Shown: positions 44,014-53,485, counted from the first letter of the stretch. The stretch: DNA of 64,000 nt from CAZFHA01 sp964518595 (GCA_964518595.1 CAZFHA010000007.1:62001-126000); one strand, 5' to 3'. The notes: generated by a model from the sequence alone, not told the origin. Program-made: numbers and translations.

Positions 44014-44787
44014 ATGACTCAATCCCATTCTCTGCTGGTTATGAAAAAAGGCTTTAATTTTTCTGAGGATGGCCCTGGAAACCGACTGGTTTATCATTTA
44101 CAGGGCTGTAATTTACGTTGCCTTTGGTGTGCCAATCCGGAAAGCTTTCTTTTAGAAGGAACAGAAATAATGAGTAGCGGTCGCAGGCAATTGTCTTGCC
44201 AGAGCTATCCCATTGAGGAGCTTTATAAGGAAGCTTTAGACAGCAAAAGTTTATTTTTTGACAATGGTGGGGTCACCTTTAGCGGCGGTGAACCGACGTT
44301 GCAATTTGCGCCACTTAAAGCCTTACTCCAAAAACTTACCCAGCACAAAATTCATACCGTCATTGAAACCAATGGCACGCATCCGGCTCTCACTGAATTA
44401 GATGAGGTAATCAATTATCTTATTCTCGATTTCAAGCACATTGATACCCAAAAACACCTGAATTTTACCGGTGGCGATAATGAAATCATTCTCCAGAACA
44501 TCACCCATCTACTATCTTTTGACCGTCCTCTCTTACTGCGAATTCCGCTTATCAACGGCTTCAATGCCGACCAAAACACCATTACAGCCATGGCTAAATG
44601 GCTTCATAAACGGCAGAAAAATACCCTAGTCACCTATGAATTTCTGCCCTACCATGAGTATGGCAGAAATAAATGGGAGGCTTGCGGTCTGGATTATCCC
44701 TTTGACCATGGATATATCCGAAAAGATTTTTATTCCTTTTGCACTAAAACCTTCTCACAAGAAGGACTTACGGTTATCAAGACCTAA
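44014..44787 (+). CDS. Glycyl radical enzyme activating enzyme (radical SAM)
   Basis: A 257-residue radical SAM protein. GCNLRCLWCANPES carries the Cx3Cx2C motif for the [4Fe-4S] cluster that cleaves S-adenosylmethionine, and VTFSGGEPTLQF is the SAM-binding GGEP motif. It would install the glycyl radical on the enzyme encoded 21 bases downstream. The cysteine-rich ferredoxin-like insertion found after the first motif in most activases of dehydratases and decarboxylases is missing here, so it resembles the simpler PflA type. The ribosome site is a G-rich run ending 7 bases before the ATG. Confidence 0.93.
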   Translation: MTQSHSLLVMKKGFNFSEDGPGNRLVYHLQGCNLRCLWCANPESFLLEGTEIMSSGRRQLSCQSYPIEELYKEALDSKSLFFDNGGVTFSGGEPTLQFAPLKALLQKLTQHKIHTVIETNGTHPALTELDEVINYLILDFKHIDTQKHLNFTGGDNEIILQNITHLLSFDRPLLLRIPLINGFNADQNTITAMAKWLHKRQKNTLVTYEFLPYHEYGRNKWEACGLDYPFDHGYIRKDFYSFCTKTFSQEGLTVIKT

Positions 44788-44808
44788 CTGAAAGTAAAGG
44801 AGATTTCT

Positions 44809-47229
44809 ATGTCAATATCGGCTAAATATCGTGAAAAAATCACCCCTGATTCAGAAAAAACTGCCTTTGCACCAGAGACCGTTAAAAAAATGGCTCAAAA
44901 TCTATTTGCAGAGGAGCGCAGCAAAACGCAATTGGAAGGCTGGTTTAAATTGTGGGAGTCCAGGTTGGAAGTCTCGGATCAGCAATCAGATTTCCCTCCG
45001 GCTCTAAAAGCCGCTTATGGCCTTAGAAAAGGTATTGAAAGCCTCTCCTTGGAACTATCGGAAAACCAGATTTTTGCCGGAAGCCAAAGAGACGCCTTTG
45101 CCCGTAGCTATGCCTTAATCAATCCTGAATTCAAGGTGGAGAGCTTTAGCGGTTACTGCGACCCTACAGCGGTTTTTTCAGATATTCATCCATCAAAAAA
45201 TCTTTCAAAAGAAAGAATTCAGTCCGTAAAAGAACAAGTTGAAAAGAGTCCTTTTACACAAAAGTTAAAGGCTGTTTATCAAAACTATGAAAAAGAAACA
45301 AAAGAAGTAGCCTTTTTTGTCGAGCAGGTAACCGGTCATCTGATTCCCGACTTCCGCTTAGCACTAAAAAAAGGACTGTGTGGGCTACTGGAAGAAGTAA
45401 AGCAGCAAAAGCTACTGGCAGTTGATCCAGAAACCACCTATCAATACGAAGCCATGACTCTTAGTCTGGAAACAGCCCTTCTACTGGCTCAAGGCTATGC
45501 AAAGCTGGCCAAAGAACAAAAGCTAACTGCCCAGGCGCACCGCAAGATTCAGCTGGAGCGGATGATACATGCCTTAACAGAAGGAATACAGTACGGGGCT
45601 AACGATCTTTACCAAGGGATTCAGATTTATTTGATTTTATGGCAGGTTATGTGTCTTGAACAGGCACCTAATCCATTTGCCTTCTCGGTGGGCAATGCCG
45701 ACCGAATTTTTGAGCCTTACCGGATTAAAGAAAATCTAACCCGAGAAGAAACTGCAGCTCTTTTTTGTCACTTTTTGGTTTTCTTTAATGTAGGTGATAG
45801 AAGTTGGGCCATTTCACAAAATATTTTATTAGGTGGAAAAGATTATCAAGGATGCGATCAAACTAGTTTATCTACTTTAGCTCTGCTGGATGCTTTTTAT
45901 AGCATGAACTTACCCCAACCCATTCTATCAATTAAGCTGCATAAGAATACCCCCGACCAGCTCTATGAAGAGTTGGGACGTTTCTTTTTTACTCCCGGCC
46001 TATTGACCCCTTCCTTATTCAATGACGATGCACTCTTTCCCCTCTTAGAAAGTCGGGGTGTCAGCCAAAAAGATTGTCAAGATTATGCCGTGGCCGGTTG
46101 TCAGGAACCCTTAATTATGGGTAAAGATAACGGAAACACTACCAACAGCTGGTTAAATCTAGCCAAAATTCTGGAATTAACAATTCATCAAGGCTATTCC
46201 AGCCTAACGGGAGAATGGGTAGGTGCTTCTGATGCAGTCCTTCAATCCCCCCAAGAAAAAGTGTGCAAAAATCTTCGCCAGTTATTTTTGGATAATTGCC
46301 GGTACTTTGCCAGGCGAATGGAGGCGGCTGCCAATGAGGCTACTGCAGCGCTTTCACTCCTTCCGATTCCCTTTTTATCTCTATTTATGGGTGGTCTGCA
46401 AAGTGGTGTCGACTTGCGCGATATTCGAAAACAAGCAAGCCCCTATAATGGCAGTGGCTGCTTAATTCATGGTTTATCCGTAGTTTCTGATAGCTTCGTA
46501 GCTATTGATTATCTACTTCAATCTGCACCGGAAATGATTCAGGATTTGCCCAAGGCACTTAAGGCCAATTTCCAAGGCTTTACAGAACTTCGGAATATAT
46601 TATTAGCTGCGCCGAAATTCGGCAATAATCAAAAACTGCCTGACGAAGAAGCTCTCTGGCTAGCCCGAGAGATCTCCACTTTAGTCTCCAGTCTGAGGAA
46701 CAATTGGAGCCAACCCTTCCGCCCAGATTGGTCAACCCCCTCTACGCATTTATTATATGGCTACCAAACCGGAGCCACGCCTGATGGTAGAGAAGCCAGA
46801 TCCATGCTAAATTACGGTATAGATCCATTATTGGGGGAAGCCCAAAACGGTCTGGGCTTCCGAGTCCTTTCAGCCCGAAAACTCCCCTATGAGAGCTTTA
46901 TTGGTGGCTACGCTTCCCATTTAGGCTTAGATCCCAAATACTTTCCCGCCAAGGAAAACAGCCAAAAAGGGCTGGAGTTTAAAAGCAGAGTCATCCAGCC
47001 GCTCTTTTATCAGGCAGAAGAGTCCGCCAAAATGTCACCCTTCTATCTTTACTGTAATGTAACTACCGCTGATACGCTACGAAAAGTACGGCAAAAACCG
47101 GAAAAATACGCTCCTTCCGGTGTCTACATCATGAGAATTCACGGTACCTTTGTCAATTTTTTAGACCTCTCCCCCAGCATTCAAGAAGATATAATTTTAC
47201 GCCTTGATCCAGCTTCGACTGCCCTATAA
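44809..47229 (+). CDS. Glycyl radical enzyme with atypical motifs, substrate unknown
   Basis: An 806-residue member of the pyruvate formate-lyase-like superfamily, of normal length. The active-site cysteine is Cys431 in VAGCQEPLIMG, with Glu433 two residues later; the CxE layout is that of dehydratases and lyases acting by C-O, C-N or C-S cleavage, not of PFL (CC). Gln in place of the more common Val or Ile is unusual. The radical glycine is Gly779 in MRIHGTFVNF, where most relatives read RVxGY. TPDGREARSML and the C-terminal DLSPSIQEDII are family landmarks. It forms an operon with its activase and a sugar kinase-isomerase fusion, under a ROK repressor, which suggests a sugar or polyol substrate. 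Confidence 0.88.
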   Translation: MSISAKYREKITPDSEKTAFAPETVKKMAQNLFAEERSKTQLEGWFKLWESRLEVSDQQSDFPPALKAAYGLRKGIESLSLELSENQIFAGSQRDAFARSYALINPEFKVESFSGYCDPTAVFSDIHPSKNLSKERIQSVKEQVEKSPFTQKLKAVYQNYEKETKEVAFFVEQVTGHLIPDFRLALKKGLCGLLEEVKQQKLLAVDPETTYQYEAMTLSLETALLLAQGYAKLAKEQKLTAQAHRKIQLERMIHALTEGIQYGANDLYQGIQIYLILWQVMCLEQAPNPFAFSVGNADRIFEPYRIKENLTREETAALFCHFLVFFNVGDRSWAISQNILLGGKDYQGCDQTSLSTLALLDAFYSMNLPQPILSIKLHKNTPDQLYEELGRFFFTPGLLTPSLFNDDALFPLLESRGVSQKDCQDYAVAGCQEPLIMGKDNGNTTNSWLNLAKILELTIHQGYSSLTGEWVGASDAVLQSPQEKVCKNLRQLFLDNCRYFARRMEAAANEATAALSLLPIPFLSLFMGGLQSGVDLRDIRKQASPYNGSGCLIHGLSVVSDSFVAIDYLLQSAPEMIQDLPKALKANFQGFTELRNILLAAPKFGNNQKLPDEEALWLAREISTLVSSLRNNWSQPFRPDWSTPSTHLLYGYQTGATPDGREARSMLNYGIDPLLGEAQNGLGFRVLSARKLPYESFIGGYASHLGLDPKYFPAKENSQKGLEFKSRVIQPLFYQAEESAKMSPFYLYCNVTTADTLRKVRQKPEKYAPSGVYIMRIHGTFVNFLDLSPSIQEDIILRLDPASTAL

Positions 47230-47240
47230 ATGCTAAGGCT

Positions 47241-47263
47241 GACCAGATAGAAAATGGTCTTTT
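47241..47263 (+). terminator. Weak hairpin after the glycyl radical enzyme gene
   Basis: GACCA and TGGTC form a 5-bp stem followed by TTTTC, 11 bases after the stop codon. It is too short for a firm terminator and could lower expression of the downstream kinase gene. Confidence 0.3.
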
Positions 47264-47335
47264 CTTAAAATGCAAAAGCTGTCATTATAGAGTAAGCTAT
47301 TTAGTCAATGTTGTGGAAATGATAAGGAGAAACCC

Positions 47336-49813
47336 ATGATTGTAGTTGGATTAGATATCGGCACTACCGGCCTTTGCGCTCTGGCCTACGATACCCCAAG
47401 CAAGAGTATCTTGACCACCAAAATTCTGGCTAATCCGGGAATCCTGGCTGGTTCGTCCCAAGCTCCGCACCATTTTTGCCAAGACCCGGAATCCATTTGG
47501 CAAGGTTGCCAAAGCCTCATAGAAAGTGTAGCTCACCACGTGGGTCAAATTGATGCAATCGGCATAAGCGGGCAAATGCATGGAATTCTGTATCTAGATG
47601 AAGCCGGTGTGCCCCTTTCCCCGCTCTATACTTGGCAAGATCAATCGGGAGAACTGCCTTGGCCAGAAGCTGATTCTGATACCCCCCTTACTTACAGTCA
47701 AAAGCTTTCTCAACTTACAGGTTATCCTATGTCCACGGGCTACGGACTTACAACGCATTTCTATTTACAAAATTCCGGTCAAGTTCCCCCTCTAAGCCAC
47801 CGGATATCCACCATCATGGACTATGTAGCCATGAGGCTATGTAGTAAAAACCAGCCGCTTATTCATAGTAGTAACGCTGCTGCTCTGGGTTTGTATTGTA
47901 TAGATCAGGGAAAGTTTGATCAAGAAGCATTAACGCAAGCAAAGATTTCCTCAAAACTACTTCCCCCGGTCAAAACCCGCCCAGAAATCCTTGGCAAGAC
48001 CAAAGAAGGCTGGCCGGTAGTATTAGCTTTAGGTGATAACCAAGCCGGAGTTTTAGGCAGCCTTTGTGACGAAAAGGGTATTTTAATTAACATTGGCACC
48101 TCGAGTCAAGTTTCTTTTTTTACTCAGGATCAAAGCCTATTGCCGAATCAGCAAGCAGCCCAACATCGCCCCTACTTCGGCTCGAAAAGCCTCTGGGTTT
48201 CCAGTTGTCTCTGCGGAGGCTACGCCTATCAAATGCTAAAAGACTTTTTTCTCCAATCAGCCAGCCTCTTTTACCCTTCAACAGGTAAACCACCCCAAGA
48301 GGTCTATTCCATCATGGATGCCGCTGCTTCAGCTGCCCAAAATCTACCCGGCTTAGAAATAGATACCCGGTTTTTCGGGACACGCCAAAATCCCCATCTC
48401 CGGGGCAGTATTGAGCAGTTAGGTCCTGATAATTTCACCCCCGGTGCCTTTGCCCTGGGGGTATTACGTGGCATGGTTCAAGAGCTCTACCAGAATTATA
48501 AGCAAATGGCTGGGGATGAACTGAAACACAGCTATCTAATTGGCTCTGGAAACGCCATAACTCATAGTCCTCTGCTACAAAATCTTATTTCTACTGCCTT
48601 TGAGCTCCCCCTGCGACTGGCTAAGCATACAGAAGGAGCCGCTTTTGGCGCTGCACTACATGCCTATAGCACAGTAAAAAGCTTACCGGCTGAAATAGTA
48701 AAAGATCACATTCCCTACACCTACTTATCCACGCCTTTCACCCAAAAAATTGCGTCAAAACCAATTTTCTTCCAGCGTAATCGAGTTCGGCGGGTGTATC
48801 AAGGCGGCAAACAATTCCATGATTTCTTTGGTGATGAAGACAAAGACAATCACTATCCGGAAGAGTGGATTGCCTCAACGGTACGGGCATTGAATAAGGA
48901 TTCGCAGAACCCCTTAGAAGGTATGAGTCTTATTAAGGATACAGCTATACCATTTGCCGATCTTTTAGCGGCGGAATCTACAGCACTGCTAGGTGAAGAG
49001 ACTAGCTTTCCCCTTCTGGTGAAACTCTTAGATAGCGGAATTCGCCTTCCCCTTCAGACCCATCCCCATAAGGATTTTTCCCAACGCTATTTACATAGTC
49101 CCTTTGGCAAAACAGAAATGTGGCTTATTTTGTCTACCCGCCCAGAAGCGAGACTCTATTTCGGTTTTCGAGAAAAAATAAGTAAAGCCGCTTTTACTAA
49201 AGCAATTGAGGAAAGCAGAGAAAATAAATCGGTAATGACTAGCCTGGTGAATGAAATTACACCTAAGCCTGGAGAAGTCTATCTTATACCTGCCAGGGCA
49301 GTCCATGCCATAGGCTACGGTTGTCTACTCTTAGAAGTGCAAGAACCTACCGATTTTACCATTCAACCGGAATACTGGTGTGGAGATTATCTTTTGCAGC
49401 CAGAGGAAATGTATCTTGGTCTAGACCCAGAGATAGCACTAGAGTGCTTTGATTTTGAACTCACAGGAAAAGAAAGTCTTCAAAAGGCCAAGCGAAGTCC
49501 CCAAGTTGTTTTTCAAAGCCGGGGAATACTTTTAGAAAACTTAATTAGCGCTAAAGATACCCCTTGCTTCTCTTGCCAAAGATTGAGCCTTACTCATAGT
49601 AGTTATCTCCTTGAAGCCGCCCCCGCCGTGTATGTAGTTTTGGAGGGTCAAGGAAAGCTCCTGTCACCAGATAAAGACTTTTCTCCTATAGCTATAAAAA
49701 AAGGCGATTACTTTTTTCTCCCGGCAACTTTGCGTCAACGCTGTGAACTAAGAACTACAGAAAAACTCCTTGTGGCTATCTGTCTGCCTCCGGGAAAAAA
49801 ATTAGCAATATAA
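47336..49813 (+). CDS. FGGY sugar kinase fused to class I mannose-6-phosphate isomerase-type domain
   Basis: An 825-residue two-enzyme protein. Residues 1 to about 455 are an FGGY carbohydrate kinase of the sedoheptulokinase/xylulokinase kind (GLDIGTTGLCALAYD, GISGQMHGILYLD, catalytic Asp234 in LGDNQAG). Residues about 475-825 are a ManA-type isomerase (NRVRRVYQGGKQF, then metal-site residues Gln574 and His576 in LQTHPHKD, Glu594 in KTEMW and His657 in ARAVHAIG), ending in a cupin-like region. No stop codon or internal ribosome site lies between the domains. A kinase and an isomerase acting in sequence on a ketose (or its phosphate) is the natural reading; the substrate is not known. It is too unlike AraB to be the missing ribulokinase with confidence. 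Confidence 0.85.
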   Translation: MIVVGLDIGTTGLCALAYDTPSKSILTTKILANPGILAGSSQAPHHFCQDPESIWQGCQSLIESVAHHVGQIDAIGISGQMHGILYLDEAGVPLSPLYTWQDQSGELPWPEADSDTPLTYSQKLSQLTGYPMSTGYGLTTHFYLQNSGQVPPLSHRISTIMDYVAMRLCSKNQPLIHSSNAAALGLYCIDQGKFDQEALTQAKISSKLLPPVKTRPEILGKTKEGWPVVLALGDNQAGVLGSLCDEKGILINIGTSSQVSFFTQDQSLLPNQQAAQHRPYFGSKSLWVSSCLCGGYAYQMLKDFFLQSASLFYPSTGKPPQEVYSIMDAAASAAQNLPGLEIDTRFFGTRQNPHLRGSIEQLGPDNFTPGAFALGVLRGMVQELYQNYKQMAGDELKHSYLIGSGNAITHSPLLQNLISTAFELPLRLAKHTEGAAFGAALHAYSTVKSLPAEIVKDHIPYTYLSTPFTQKIASKPIFFQRNRVRRVYQGGKQFHDFFGDEDKDNHYPEEWIASTVRALNKDSQNPLEGMSLIKDTAIPFADLLAAESTALLGEETSFPLLVKLLDSGIRLPLQTHPHKDFSQRYLHSPFGKTEMWLILSTRPEARLYFGFREKISKAAFTKAIEESRENKSVMTSLVNEITPKPGEVYLIPARAVHAIGYGCLLLEVQEPTDFTIQPEYWCGDYLLQPEEMYLGLDPEIALECFDFELTGKESLQKAKRSPQVVFQSRGILLENLISAKDTPCFSCQRLSLTHSSYLLEAAPAVYVVLEGQGKLLSPDKDFSPIAIKKGDYFFLPATLRQRCELRTTEKLLVAICLPPGKKLAI

Positions 49814-49954
49814 GCTTTATCAGTCCCCTTGCTAATGATATCCAACCGCCTCCGCCATTCACACCCATTCACAATTTCACAATTTATTCACATTTTTGTA
49901 GGATAATAGAGCTGACATAGTGTCGCTTAGATTGTGCGAAAGGTGGGGGTTATT

Positions 49955-50785
49955 ATGAAGAAACTACTGAGTGGATTAATTTTAACAGTTCTACTACTGT
50001 CACTCTTAAACAGTTGCAGCCCTTCAGAATCAACAAATAGTAACAGCAGTAATGAAAGTCAGTCCCAAAATACCGCTACAGGATCGGAGGCTTCCGGTGA
50101 CAGTACCGCTGTGACTACGCAGAAGGCCGTTCCCCTATCAGCGGACAGTCCGGCTAAAGGTTACTCTGGTTATCTGGAAGTAAAAAGTGATGCCTTGGAA
50201 AAAATTCTCAACGCCGCATCCGTAGATGAGCAGACCAACCTTACTATTTCTCAAGGTGTTTTGCCTGTTTCCATGAGCGATCTCTCGCTGCTTTTTCTTA
50301 CGGTTCTGGATAATCAAGATAGTTTAGTAACAGAAAAAGCCTTAAACTTTCTTGGGCTCAATAATGTCTCTATAAAAAGAGAAGACATGGGCTATACCAT
50401 TACTTACGATAACCCCGAAGGAAAAAGCTTTGTACTGACATGCCTCTATGACTCTCCTAATGATCGACTTCACGCAGAACTGAAAGATGGGCAAGGAAAG
50501 ACCGTTCTCTATTTTGACTATATTAAAGTAGGTAGTGCCTATGTATCACAGACCTATTTCGATACTGGTGAAAACTATTACTTAGTAAAGGGTTATTTTG
50601 ACAAAGACACCGTAGCCGCTTTTGGCATTGAAGAAAGCCTCACCATACCTGCTTCCCTCTGGGAGCAAGAAGATTTAACGCCAGATTTTGTTAAAAATGG
50701 TTCTCTCTACGTAATTTTGCAGCAAGGAACACTAATTTATGGCAACCGTAGTAAAGAGATGATCTTTCAAACCAGAGAAAACTAA
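49955..50785 (+). CDS. Hypothetical lipoprotein
   Basis: A 276-residue exported protein that I do not recognise. A lipoprotein signal ends at LLNSC, followed by a Ser/Asn/Thr-rich linker of about 40 residues and a compact domain with alternating beta-like segments (SYTITYDN, HAELKDGQGKTVLYFDYIKVG). The ATG at 49955 has GGTGGGGG upstream; a start at 49934 is not preceded by one. The gene stands alone and ends in a good terminator. Confidence 0.7.
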   Translation: MKKLLSGLILTVLLLSLLNSCSPSESTNSNSSNESQSQNTATGSEASGDSTAVTTQKAVPLSADSPAKGYSGYLEVKSDALEKILNAASVDEQTNLTISQGVLPVSMSDLSLLFLTVLDNQDSLVTEKALNFLGLNNVSIKREDMGYTITYDNPEGKSFVLTCLYDSPNDRLHAELKDGQGKTVLYFDYIKVGSAYVSQTYFDTGENYYLVKGYFDKDTVAAFGIEESLTIPASLWEQEDLTPDFVKNGSLYVILQQGTLIYGNRSKEMIFQTREN

Positions 50786-50813
50786 AAGTCTAAGGATAGA
50801 CATAGTATAATCG

Positions 50814-50853
50814 AAAAAGGACACTGTTTCAAAAATAAACAGCGTCCTTTTTC
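50814..50853. terminator. Bidirectional terminator between convergent genes
   Basis: AAAAAGGACACTGTTT and AAACAGCGTCCTTTTT form a long stem with one mismatched position and T tracts on both strands. It serves the lipoprotein gene on the plus strand and the glutaredoxin gene on the minus strand. Confidence 0.85.
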
Positions 50854-50912
50854 TTCGGTCAGTTGCTCTGTGCATGAGTAAATTCAACCAGTCTTCTTCC
50901 CTTATGAATTTA

Positions 50913-51170
50913 CTAGGAGAGACCCAAGAGCTTAACCAGTTCACCTTGGCGATGCAAAGCCATCATATCATCACAGCCGCCAATAAATTTTTTATTAATA
51001 AAAATCTGTGGAACCGTATCCCAATGGGTTTGAGACTGAATTTGCCTATATTCCTCTGGTTGCCGATAGATATCTATTTCTTCGTATTCCACGCCCAACT
51101 CTTTGAAGAGCCCCTTGGCACGGATACAATATGGACAACCTGCCATAGTATAAATAACCACCTGATTCAT
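50913..51170 (-). CDS. grxC: Glutaredoxin
   Basis: An 85-residue dithiol glutaredoxin. MAGCPYCIRAKGLF carries the CPYC redox site, TVPQIF the cis-proline loop and GGCDDMMAL the glutathione-contact region. It reduces protein disulfides or mixed disulfides in the cytoplasm; in anaerobes it may act with another thiol. It is a single-gene unit ending at a shared terminator. Confidence 0.95.
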   Translation of the reverse strand: MNQVVIYTMAGCPYCIRAKGLFKELGVEYEEIDIYRQPEEYRQIQSQTHWDTVPQIFINKKFIGGCDDMMALHRQGELVKLLGLS

Positions 51171-51304
51171 CTGTACCTACCTCCTAAGTCAAAGTCTTAC
51201 CTAAAATTGTAGCAAAAGAAAACTTTCGCTTCCGTAACCTTTGCAAAACTAGAGGCAGATAAATAATGTCATTTCCACCTTCAGCTATCTGCAGCTTATA
51301 AAGT

Positions 51305-52558
51305 CTACCCAGGATTCTTAACTTCTATTCTTAGCCGCTTTATCGTGTGTTTGTCTGTTTCCAGAACAATAATACGAATTTTTTCCAACTCTAAAACATC
51401 TTGTGGCTCAGGAAAGCGATGTAAAGAACCCACAACATATCCGCCAATTGAGGCGTAATCTTTTGATAACAACTCTAAGCCCAAGGCCTCATTAACATCT
51501 TGCAAATGGGTTGTCCCCTCTACCAGATAACTGTTGTTACCTAAAGGAAGAATATCTGCTTTGCCTTCATCAAATTCGTCAAAAATATCGCCAACAATTT
51601 CTTCCAATAAATCTTCCATGGTAATAAGTCCATCAGTTCCGCCATATTCATCCAGAATAACCGCCAACTGAATCTTCTTTTCCCTCATTCGGGCAAAGAC
51701 TTCATCAATCTTCTCTTTTTCATAAACAAACAGCGCCGGGCGCATAATCGCTTTTGGGGAAAATCCCTCAGGGTTGGGGCGCAGAAGCAAATCTTTTATG
51801 TAAAGAACGCCTATAATATGATCAATATCCGTTGAATAAACCGGCAGTCGAGAAAAATGTCGGCTGGAAAAAAGCGCTAAAACCTCCTCATAGCTGGCAT
51901 CCTCCGTAACCGCAACAATTTCTGTTCTTGGGGTCATGGCATTCTTAACCGGCACACCACCAAAGGCAAAGATATTCTGAATCATATTGCGTTCCTCTGT
52001 CTCAAGAGCACCGCTACTATGGCTTAAATTAACCATGGTCTTAAGTTCTGAGGTAGTAATCTGGGTAACCTCTTCTCCCTTATCGCCCCCAATGAGGCGA
52101 ACTAAAGCACCGGTAATAGCGCCAAAAAAAGCAATCAAAGGTCTTAAAATAAAAATAATTATACGTAAGTAAGGAGCTACAAATAGAGCAATGGTCTCCG
52201 GGCGCTTAGCGGCCAGACTTTTAGGTGTAATTTCCGCAAAAATCAAGATAACCAAGGTCATAAACATGGCCGAAAAAGCCACTGAAGAGGGACCTAACCA
52301 GCTAGTAAAAACCACTGCAGCCAAAGTAGAGGCAATAATCATCACCAAATTATTACCAATTAGAATAGCGCTTAGTAGTCTATCCGGGCGCGCCAAAAGC
52401 TGCTCAACCACTACAGCATTCTTGCGCTTCTCTTCCACTAAATGACGCAGACGGATACGGTTGATTGAGGTTAAGGCAGTCTCAGCCGTTGAAAAGAATG
52501 CGGAAAGTATAATTAAAAGTACAAGTACGAGCAATTGAAGAATAACATTCGTATTCAT
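51305..52558 (-). CDS. CorC/HlyC-family membrane protein (CNNM plus CBS domains)
   Basis: A 417-residue protein. The N-terminal CNNM/DUF21 part has three or four membrane segments (LLVLVLLIILSAFFSTAETALTS is divided between the first and a conserved loop). Two CBS domains follow (NAMTPRTEIVAVTE and AIMRPALFVYEKEKI), and the end is a CorC_HlyC domain (EDLLEEIVGDIFDEFD). The family is linked to magnesium or cobalt export and to membrane stress; 'hemolysin' is a historical label. The ATG at 52558 has GGGGCGG upstream. A TATAAT box at 52597-52592 lies 34 bases before it. Confidence 0.92.
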   Translation of the reverse strand: MNTNVILQLLVLVLLIILSAFFSTAETALTSINRIRLRHLVEEKRKNAVVVEQLLARPDRLLSAILIGNNLVMIIASTLAAVVFTSWLGPSSVAFSAMFMTLVILIFAEITPKSLAAKRPETIALFVAPYLRIIIFILRPLIAFFGAITGALVRLIGGDKGEEVTQITTSELKTMVNLSHSSGALETEERNMIQNIFAFGGVPVKNAMTPRTEIVAVTEDASYEEVLALFSSRHFSRLPVYSTDIDHIIGVLYIKDLLLRPNPEGFSPKAIMRPALFVYEKEKIDEVFARMREKKIQLAVILDEYGGTDGLITMEDLLEEIVGDIFDEFDEGKADILPLGNNSYLVEGTTHLQDVNEALGLELLSKDYASIGGYVVGSLHRFPEPQDVLELEKIRIIVLETDKHTIKRLRIEVKNPG

Positions 52559-52591
52559 AATTTTCCGCCCCATTCTCTATTTAATACATTC

Positions 52592-52597
52592 ATTATA
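52592..52597 (-). promoter_or_regulatory. -10 box upstream of the CorC-like gene
   Basis: A perfect TATAAT on the minus strand lies 34 bases before the start codon. No clear -35 box is 16-18 bases upstream, so only the -10 element is called. Confidence 0.45.
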
Positions 52598-52653
52598 GCT
52601 TAAGTTTCGGAAAAATTGCTGTATGGTTTCAATATTTTGCGTCTTTTCTATTC

Positions 52654-52683
52654 TAGACAGAGCCAAAGAAAATCTCCTATACT
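52654..52683 (+). promoter_or_regulatory. Promoter of the DUF4956 gene
   Basis: TAGACA (52654-52659) and TATACT (52678-52683) are separated by 18 bases, 29 bases before the ATG. Confidence 0.65.
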
Positions 52684-52711
52684 AAGATAAATATGAAAGG
52701 TAGGAAATAAA

Positions 52712-53404
52712 ATGATTGATTCACTGCTTAATTTTACAATCAGCACGGGAACCTTAAACTTCCAAAGTCTTATTTCAAGTCTGATTCTATCACTACTTTT
52801 GGGTCTAATAATTTGCTGGTCATACCGAAAGGGACACCAAAGTGGTACCCCATCCAACAACTTTAGTTTAACACTGATTTTACTGCCTGCAGTGGTTGCA
52901 GCTATAATCATCCTGGTGGGAACAAATATAGCCAGTGCCTTTAGCTTAGCGGGGGCTTTTTCCATTATTCGCTTCCGAAGTGCACCTGGTGATCCTAAGG
53001 ATATTCTTTATGTGCTCTTAACCATGGCTGTGGGCTTGGCTTCTGGTATGGGGTTCTTAGCCTACGCTGTAATTATTGCCCTTTTGCTTAGTAGTATAAT
53101 GCTAATTCTGCAAATCAGCCCTTTATCCAAGGAAAGAGACCAGGCAAAGTTGCTTAAAATTACCATACCCGAAAACGTAGACTATGAAACAGCCTTCAAA
53201 GACATTATGGAAAAATACACCTCCAGACATAGCCTAATGCGCGTGGCAACCACCGATCTCGGCAGCCTTTATGAACTGGTGTACGAGGTTTCTTGCAAAA
53301 CGTCCATCAACGAAAAAGAATTTATTGATGAATTACGCTGTAAAAATAGTAATCTTCGTATCATGCTTCTATCAAAAGCTACTACTGCCACCGATCACTT
53401 TTAG
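52712..53404 (+). CDS. DUF4956 membrane protein
   Basis: A 230-residue protein with four hydrophobic segments in its first 130 residues and a soluble C-terminal domain. SLAGAFSIIRFRSAPGDPKDILY is the recognisable DUF4956 core. Relatives usually lie beside a VTC-type polyphosphate polymerase domain protein or a CotH-like kinase; neither is here. Function is not established. The ribosome site GGTAGG is adequate. Confidence 0.85.
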   Translation: MIDSLLNFTISTGTLNFQSLISSLILSLLLGLIICWSYRKGHQSGTPSNNFSLTLILLPAVVAAIIILVGTNIASAFSLAGAFSIIRFRSAPGDPKDILYVLLTMAVGLASGMGFLAYAVIIALLLSSIMLILQISPLSKERDQAKLLKITIPENVDYETAFKDIMEKYTSRHSLMRVATTDLGSLYELVYEVSCKTSINEKEFIDELRCKNSNLRIMLLSKATTATDHF

Positions 53405-53485
53405 AAATATCGGCTTTTATCCACCTTCGCTTCCTTTCAACGTGGTAAAATAAGAGGAGTTTACTTACAATTGGGAGGATTAAAG

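Noticed and set aside
47336..49813. The FGGY kinase as the missing ribulokinase AraB
   Set aside because: Its motifs (GISGQMHGILYLD) look like sedoheptulokinase or xylulokinase, it is fused to an isomerase domain and it is not in the AraR operon.
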